Assembly (NCBI GenBank): GCA_017434025.1 | Contig: JAFRGC010000003.1 | Span: forward strand, 1 to 49,409 | Length of the DNA stretch: 49,409 nt | Direction of reading: 5' to 3' | Source: Mogibacterium sp. | GTDB taxonomy: Bacteria > Bacillota > Clostridia > Peptostreptococcales > Anaerovoracaceae | In this document: positions 45,345 through 49,409 of the stretch, one piece after another | How the letters are laid out: each line of letters opens with the position of its first letter | Numbering within the stretch: position 1 is the stretch's first letter | Notes under the pieces: generated by a model | Seen by the model: the letters and a program-made list of their open reading frames with translations, nothing else | Databases searched by the model: none | Told to the model about the DNA's origin: nothing | Translations under genes and position numbers: made by a program

Positions 45345-45701
45345 GTGAGAAAAGACAGCGAGCTGACGCTTCGTAAACAAAGGGATTTTACACGTACATA
45401 TAACAAAGGAAAATCCCATGGATGCAAATATGCTGTAGTGATCTACAGAAAGAATAACCTCAGCTACACGAGAACTGCTTTCGTTTCAAGCAAGAAGGTC
45501 GGTAATTCTGTTGAAAGAAACAGATCGAGAAGACTCATGAGAGAAGCTTATCATTCTTTCAGAGACAGAGTTGAACAAGGATATGACATAGTATTCGTAG
45601 CCAGGAATACTATCAATGAAGCAGGAGAGAAAGAAGTAGAGAGATCATTATTCGGAGCCGTCAGAGCATGCGGTCTGATCAAAAACAGGGACGCGAGATG
45701 A
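45345..45701 (+). CDS. rnpA: Ribonuclease P protein component
   Basis: 118 residues from GTG 45345. RKQRDFTRTYNKGKSH, then the basic RNR signature SSKKVGNSVERNRSRRLMREAY, and the C-terminal GYDIVFVARN. Binds RNase P RNA and helps mature tRNA 5' ends. The RBS is weak (TTGGTG), and translational coupling from rpmH (19 bp away) is likely. Overlaps the yidD start by 4 bp (ATGA). Confidence 0.95.
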   Translation: MRKDSELTLRKQRDFTRTYNKGKSHGCKYAVVIYRKNNLSYTRTAFVSSKKVGNSVERNRSRRLMREAYHSFRDRVEQGYDIVFVARNTINEAGEKEVERSLFGAVRACGLIKNRDAR

Positions 45702-45925
45702 AGAAGAGAAACATAATTCAGAACATTTTAATCGTTATGGTCAGGATATACCAGCTGGCAATTTCGCCGTATATAGGAGCGCATTGCCGGTATACACCGA
45801 CTTGCAGTGCATATTTTATAGAAGCAGTAGAGAAATACGGCGCACTCAAGGGAAGCTGGCTGGGAATCAGAAGAATACTAAGATGTCATCCGGGCCGCCC
45901 GGGTGGTTATGATCCTGTACCATAA
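45698..45925 (+). CDS. yidD: Membrane protein insertion efficiency factor YidD
   Basis: 75 residues from ATG 45698, which overlaps the rnpA stop (ATGA) and has AGGGA upstream; an in-frame start at 45668 would lie inside rnpA. IYQLAISPYIGAHCRYTPTCSAYFIEAVEKYG, then RRILRCHPGRPGGYDPVP: the DUF37 signature with the three cysteines. Amphipathic, at the inner face of the membrane, assisting YidC insertion. Confidence 0.95.
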   Translation: MKKRNIIQNILIVMVRIYQLAISPYIGAHCRYTPTCSAYFIEAVEKYGALKGSWLGIRRILRCHPGRPGGYDPVP

Positions 45926-45940
45926 GAACGGAGAGAATTA

Positions 45941-46699
45941 ATGGGTATAATAGCAAAACCTATCGGATATCTGCTGATGTGGATATATAAGATCGTAGGA
46001 AGTTATGGTATTGCTCTCATTATCCTTACATTCATAGTCAAGCTCGCACTGTATCCTCTCTATGCTAAGCAGATCAAATCGACTGCCAACATGTCAGAGA
46101 TGTCTGAGAAGTCTCAGGAAATACAGCGCAGATATGCCAATGACAGAGAGAAGATGAATGAGGAGATGCAGAAGCTCTACAGCGAGATGGGATTCAACCC
46201 TATGAGCGGATGCCTTCCTATGCTCATTCAGTTCCCTATTATTATGGGACTTTTCGCGCTTCTCAGAAATCCGATGAAATACATGCCGTCCGGCAGTGAG
46301 ATGATTTTTGCAAACCATGAGTCCTTCCTCTGGATCAAGGACCTGGCACAGCCGGATATGTGGATACTGCCTATCGCTGCAGGAGTTGCCACTTTCTTCG
46401 CGTTCGCTCTCAACAGTGCAATGACGACAACACCTGGCGCATCTGCAGGACAGAGCAAGGCGATGAACGCATTAATGAAGTATTTCTTCCCACTGAGTAT
46501 TCTCTGGCTCGCAAGATCCTACCCGGCAGGTCTGGCTATCTACTGGGCGGGCGGTCAGTTCATGCAGATTTTCTTTAATATCAGGATCAATAAGATCAGA
46601 GATGAGATGAACAAGGAAAAGGAGCATAAGAAACTCGTCGAAAGAGCAGAGAAGGAGCTCTCAAGGAAGAAGAGAGCAAGAATGAAAGGAAATATTTAA
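45941..46699 (+). CDS. yidC: Membrane protein insertase YidC (Oxa1 family)
   Basis: 252 residues. Short non-cleaved start, then five membrane spans: GSYGIALIILTFIVKLALYPLY (22-43), a cytoplasmic hairpin loop of charged residues (MSEKSQEIQRRYANDREKMNEEM), GCLPMLIQFPIIMGLFALL, and two later pairs ending FFNIRINKI, with a basic C-tail (ELSRKKRARMK) that contacts ribosomes. Lacks a lipobox, unlike Bacillus SpoIIIJ; this is common in Clostridia. RBS GGAGAG. Confidence 0.95.
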   Translation: MGIIAKPIGYLLMWIYKIVGSYGIALIILTFIVKLALYPLYAKQIKSTANMSEMSEKSQEIQRRYANDREKMNEEMQKLYSEMGFNPMSGCLPMLIQFPIIMGLFALLRNPMKYMPSGSEMIFANHESFLWIKDLAQPDMWILPIAAGVATFFAFALNSAMTTTPGASAGQSKAMNALMKYFFPLSILWLARSYPAGLAIYWAGGQFMQIFFNIRINKIRDEMNKEKEHKKLVERAEKELSRKKRARMKGNI

Positions 46700-46702
46700 T
46701 AG

Positions 46703-47581
46703 ATGAGAAGTTCGGAAAAATGGGGTGTCGATGTTGATACCGCTGTTGAACTTGCCCTCAAAGAGCTCAAGATAAGCAGAGATGAAGCTGATATCGAAGT
46801 ACTTGAGGAGTCCTCAAATGGTTTCCTTGGTATCGGCAGCAAGCTTGCGAGAGTAAGAGTTACCGCAAAGGATTTCGGACCGACAGCTAAGGAGAAGGCA
46901 ACATTCGACGATATAGACGCTATCCTCGCAGGGCTTCCTGAGAATACATCTTCCAAGCTCCCGGATGAAGTGAGAGCTGAGTATGATAAATTCGAAGCTG
47001 AGGAGCGTGAAGATGCCCGGGCAAGAGAAAGGGCAAGAGCTAAGAAAGAAAAGAAGAATAATAAATCTCAGCGCAGCAGAAAATATGATCTTAACCTCGA
47101 AGACACTATGCTGTATGAGGTCAAGAAACTCGATCCGGTAGAGGGACATCCGGTCGAAGCATTCCTCAGAGATATCGCTGAGCAGATGGGCATAGATCTC
47201 AAATTCAGCGTCAAAGCCGGAGAAGAGCTCGTGTTCGTAGAGATCACAGGCAAAGATACTGGAACGATCATCGGTAAGAGAGGAGCTACCCTCGACGCAG
47301 TACAGTGCCTGGCAAGCTATGTAGTTAACAAGGATAATGGTAAATACATCAGAGTCATCCTTGACGCAGAGAATTACAGATCCAAGAGAGAGAAGACTCT
47401 TGTAAGTCTCGCTAACAGACTTGCAGGTAAAGTCGAGAGAACAAGAAGATCAGTGACACTTGAACCGATGAATCCTTATGAGCGCAAAGTCATTCACTGC
47501 ACGCTCCAGACACATCCTAAGGTCAAGACCAGAAGCGAAGGCAAAGATCCTTATCGCAGAGTGATCATCGAAATGAAGTAA
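46703..47581 (+). CDS. jag: RNA-binding protein Jag/KhpB
   Basis: 292 residues: Jag N-domain (WGVDVDTAVELALKELKISRDEADIEVLEESSNGFLGIG, 7-45), a charged linker with a Glu/Arg/Lys-rich stretch (95-130), then a KH domain with GxxG as GKRG in TIIGKRGATLDA, and R3H in SVTLEPMNPYERKVIHCTL. Partner of KhpA in RNA binding, influencing cell size and wall genes. RBS AAAGGAAA. Usually followed by mnmE; here an IS begins 21 bp after the stop. Confidence 0.94.
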   Translation: MRSSEKWGVDVDTAVELALKELKISRDEADIEVLEESSNGFLGIGSKLARVRVTAKDFGPTAKEKATFDDIDAILAGLPENTSSKLPDEVRAEYDKFEAEEREDARARERARAKKEKKNNKSQRSRKYDLNLEDTMLYEVKKLDPVEGHPVEAFLRDIAEQMGIDLKFSVKAGEELVFVEITGKDTGTIIGKRGATLDAVQCLASYVVNKDNGKYIRVILDAENYRSKREKTLVSLANRLAGKVERTRRSVTLEPMNPYERKVIHCTLQTHPKVKTRSEGKDPYRRVIIEMK

Positions 47582-47602
47582 ATATAAAACCCCTTCTTGC
47601 GA

Positions 47603-47626
47603 CAATGTCATTAAGTTAAGATGACT
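47603..47626 (+). repeat. IS left terminal inverted repeat
   Basis: 24 bp, beginning CAATGTCATTAAGTTAAG, identical in inverse to 49386-49409. Confidence 0.95.
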
Positions 47627-47631
47627 AAGAG

Positions 47632-47669
47632 ATACTCTCTCATCAGAAATGATGAGGGGGTATTTTTTT
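47632..47669 (+). terminator. Strong intrinsic terminator inside the IS left end
   Basis: 14-pair stem (ATACTCTCTCATCA / TGATGAGGGGGTAT, two T-G wobbles) closed by a GAAA tetraloop, then T7. It starts 5 bp inside the inverted repeat, so it belongs to the element. It would stop transcription entering from jag. Confidence 0.93.
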
Positions 47670-47677
47670 CGTAAAAG

Positions 47678-47733
47678 ATTGCGTGCCTTTAAACCCGCCC
47701 CCCCATGTGACCCGCCCCCGCCGGGCACGCAAT
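47678..47733. repeat. Left subterminal hairpin with C-rich core
   Basis: 10-bp perfect stem ATTGCGTGCC / GGCACGCAAT (47678-47687, 47724-47733). Inside lie two C-rich direct repeats around ATGTGA. A similar structure is at the other end (49230-49281). Confidence 0.7.
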
Positions 47734-47778
47734 TTGAATTAATTCTGCATTTCGCTTGACACAGCAGGGAAAATGTGC

Positions 47779-47821
47779 GGCCGCTTTTACCGGTCATTTA
47801 CCAAAGCCGGTAAAAGCGGCC
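47779..47821. repeat. Hairpin in the transposase leader
   Basis: 15-bp perfect stem GGCCGCTTTTACCGG / CCGGTAAAAGCGGCC with a 13-nt loop. A second, smaller one follows: GTAATGA (47825-47831) / TCATTAC (47843-47849), right before the AGGAGG of the transposase. No T-run follows, so these are more likely to limit translation or readthrough than to terminate. Confidence 0.75.
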
Positions 47822-47862
47822 CTTGTAATGAGGTAACAACGTTCATTACGAGGAGGTGCACA

Positions 47863-49188
47863 ATGAAACCCAAAGAATTAAAAACACTGCTCTTGCGGGA
47901 GATCAATTCTCTGGATCGATCGAAATATGCAAAATGTCCAGGCATAGATTTTACCCGCTCCAGGAAGCTGCCTTTTAATACTCTTGTTGAAACCATGCTG
48001 CGCATGGAAGGCAAATCCATGGGTAACGAGCTAATATCCGCTTTTCCAAAGGCATCTGAAACACCGTCCGTATCTGCCTTTTTCCAACAACGCAGCAAGC
48101 TGAAAGCTGGAGTATTTGATGATCTGTTCCATTCTCTTGTCTTATCCGTGGAATCCATCCAATCGCCCAAAACTTTTAATGGGCTAAGGCTGCTGGCCGT
48201 TGATGGGACAGATATCCACATACCGACCGATCGCACGCATACAGAGACCTTGCTTTCTCTGAAGCAGGGAACGCAAACATATAATATGCTGCACATGAAT
48301 GCTATTTATGATCTTCTTCAACATACTTATGTGGATGAAGTAATACAGAATTACAATGAAATGAACGAGCATAAAGCTTTTATTGAAATGGTAGACAGAT
48401 CCTGGCTGGATAATGTGCTGGTTATGGCAGACAGAGGATATGAATCATTCAACAATATAGCTCATGCATCTGAGAGAGGCTGGTACTTCATGATCAGGGC
48501 CAAGGATTCCGGATCTCATGGTATTACAGATGGCTTTGATCTTCCCACAAGTGGAGCCTTTGATGTAGCCATTGATCTCAATCTTACACGCAAGCAGACG
48601 AACGAAGTGAAGAAACTCTTCGTTGACAGAAACCACTACCATTATCTTGCTCATAATGTATACTTCGACTATCTTCCTTCACGTTCCAGAAAAGCAGATC
48701 CTCTGAAGTGGTACACTCTTTCATTCAGAATAGTGAGATTTCAACTCTCTGAAGGCTCATATGAGGTCATACTTACTAATTTGCCCAAAGACAAATATCC
48801 TCCCTGTGAGATCAAGCGGCTTTATTCAATGCGATGGGGCATCGAGACATCATTCAGATCATTGAAATATACTGTGGGACTTCTCTATTTCCACTCAAAA
48901 AAAGTGGAGTATATCCGCCACGAAATTGTCGCCCGCCTGATCATGTACAACTTCTCTGAACTGATTGCTGCCCATGTAATCGTTCATAAGAAGGACAGAA
49001 AGCATGACTACAAGATAAACTTTGCTGTCGCTGTCCATGTCTGCCGATTGTTTATCCGCGGCGATATATCTCCACCCGATCTTGAAGCCCAGCTCTCGCG
49101 GAACATCATACCGATCCGCCCCGATCGAAAACGAAAGCGAGAGAAGCATAGCAGCTCTGTAATAAGCTTCACATACAGATTAGCATAA
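47863..49188 (+). CDS. IS4-family DDE transposase
   Basis: 441 residues from ATG 47863 (GAGGAGG 8 nt upstream; a longer frame would run through the leader hairpins and is rejected). DDE residues D114 (LLAVDGTDIHIP), D190 (VMADRGYES) and E328. The IS4 signature Y-(2)-R-(3)-E-(6)-K is exact: Y321, R324, E328, K335 (YSMRWGIETSFRSLK). A long insertion domain between D190 and E328 is as in IS4 members. The frame is intact, so the element may be active. I do not recognise a named IS. Confidence 0.93.
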   Translation: MKPKELKTLLLREINSLDRSKYAKCPGIDFTRSRKLPFNTLVETMLRMEGKSMGNELISAFPKASETPSVSAFFQQRSKLKAGVFDDLFHSLVLSVESIQSPKTFNGLRLLAVDGTDIHIPTDRTHTETLLSLKQGTQTYNMLHMNAIYDLLQHTYVDEVIQNYNEMNEHKAFIEMVDRSWLDNVLVMADRGYESFNNIAHASERGWYFMIRAKDSGSHGITDGFDLPTSGAFDVAIDLNLTRKQTNEVKKLFVDRNHYHYLAHNVYFDYLPSRSRKADPLKWYTLSFRIVRFQLSEGSYEVILTNLPKDKYPPCEIKRLYSMRWGIETSFRSLKYTVGLLYFHSKKVEYIRHEIVARLIMYNFSELIAAHVIVHKKDRKHDYKINFAVAVHVCRLFIRGDISPPDLEAQLSRNIIPIRPDRKRKREKHSSSVISFTYRLA

Positions 49189-49229
49189 ACAAAAGAAAAC
49201 AGCATCATTTTCATAGCATGTAACTGCAG

Positions 49230-49281
49230 TGCGCATCTTATCCGGGTGGGCTCACGTTTGGGTGGGCGGAAAAGATGCGCA
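49230..49281. repeat. Right subterminal hairpin with C-rich core
   Basis: 10-bp perfect stem TGCGCATCTT / AAGATGCGCA (49230-49239, 49272-49281). On the minus strand its core reads CCGCCCACCC and GCCCACCCGG around ACGTGA, like the left one read inward. It lies 128 bp from the right tip (the left one is 75 bp from its tip). Confidence 0.65.
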
Positions 49282-49320
49282 TAGCAATGTTTATATGCAA
49301 TTTCATTATTCCCAAATAAC

Positions 49321-49366
49321 AAAACAGCACACCCTTAGGAATTGTCCCATGCAGATGTGCTGTTTT
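49321..49366. terminator. Terminator-like hairpin after the transposase gene
   Basis: 11-bp perfect stem AAAACAGCACA / TGTGCTGTTTT with a 24-nt loop; the stem itself ends in T/A runs, so it may work in both directions. Confidence 0.7.
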
Positions 49367-49385
49367 ATTCGATTTGCCCCTTAAC

Positions 49386-49409
49386 AGTCATCTTAACTTA
49401 ATGACATTG
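49386..49409 (-). repeat. IS right terminal inverted repeat
   Basis: 24 bp, the exact reverse complement of 47603-47626, ending at the last base of the window. Confidence 0.95.

Larger units (their letters stand above)
47603..49409 (+). mobile_element. IS4-family insertion sequence, complete (1,807 bp)
   Basis: Bounded by perfect 24-bp terminal inverted repeats (47603-47626 and 49386-49409; each outer end begins CAATGTCATTAAG). It holds one transposase gene. The right end is the last base of the window, so the target duplication cannot be checked. It is inserted 21 bp after the jag stop. It carries a terminator near the left tip, several hairpins ahead of the transposase, and another hairpin after it. 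Confidence 0.93.

Noticed and set aside
47756-47761. TTGACA upstream of the transposase as a promoter
   Set aside because: No -10 at 16-18 bp: the region falls in the GC-rich hairpin. The real transposase promoter was not identified.

Overview
The window reads as the replication-origin region of an anaerobic low-to-mid GC Firmicute (class Clostridia). The call rests on dnaA/dnaN diverging from rpmH-rnpA-yidD-yidC-jag, a Gram-positive set of RNase M5, DnaD-type loader, FtsB/DivIC-like protein, LTA-synthase-like enzyme and GdpP, and oxygen-sensitive 2-hydroxyacyl-CoA dehydratases. A Clostridia member near Eubacteriales Family XIII / Anaerovoracaceae is my guess; no 16S gene is present to confirm it. 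No tRNA, rRNA or CRISPR array was seen.

Layout. 1-8.1 kb: two paralogous two-gene 2-hydroxyacyl-CoA dehydratase operons (the first cut by the window edge) on the minus strand. Between them lie a ketopantoate-reductase-family gene (minus), a His-rich metal-binding protein and a duplicated-domain lipoprotein (both plus). 8.2-10.2 kb: O-acetyltransferase, ferredoxin-domain aldo/keto reductase and CooT-like protein. 10.2-29.6 kb: a nearly continuous minus-strand run of housekeeping genes, transcribed mnmG-rsmG | parA-parB-gdpP-like-rplI-dnaB-dnaD-like-M23-ftsB-like-rnmV-rsmA-ltaS-like-rho-(DUF1385::prmC)-cooT-like-AKR. Two perfect parS sites sit between rsmG and parA. 29.7-42.2 kb: nucleoside salvage, with deoC-udp-deoB, a cupin and an oxidoreductase, a BMP-type nucleoside ABC importer (minus), then tdk-psuK-psuG. 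42.2-47.6 kb: dnaN-dnaA (minus), oriC with DnaA boxes, and rpmH-rnpA-yidD-yidC-jag (plus). 47.6-49.4 kb: a complete IS4-family insertion sequence whose right inverted repeat ends on the last base of the window.

How it fits together. The importer, Udp, DeoB, DeoC, Tdk, PsuK and PsuG would take up and degrade or rescue (deoxy)ribonucleosides and pseudouridine to sugar phosphates. The dehydratases and the PanE-like enzyme look like part of a 2-hydroxyacid (amino-acid) fermentation route, but no activator ATPase or CoA transferase is in view. The ParABS and replication genes lie on the dnaA side of the origin rather than on the usual jag side, and recF/gyrB/gyrA and mnmE are absent, so origin synteny is rearranged.

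Most unusual items: the DUF1385-PrmC fusion; a DnaD-like protein carrying what looks like a DnaC/DnaI N-terminal zinc module but no AAA+ loader gene; a GdpP-like protein without its membrane anchor; a terminator-like hairpin in the dehydratase leader; an altered DNA-recognition signature in DnaA; and an IS with nested hairpins and its own strong terminator. I did not find a clearly new defence or mobile system.
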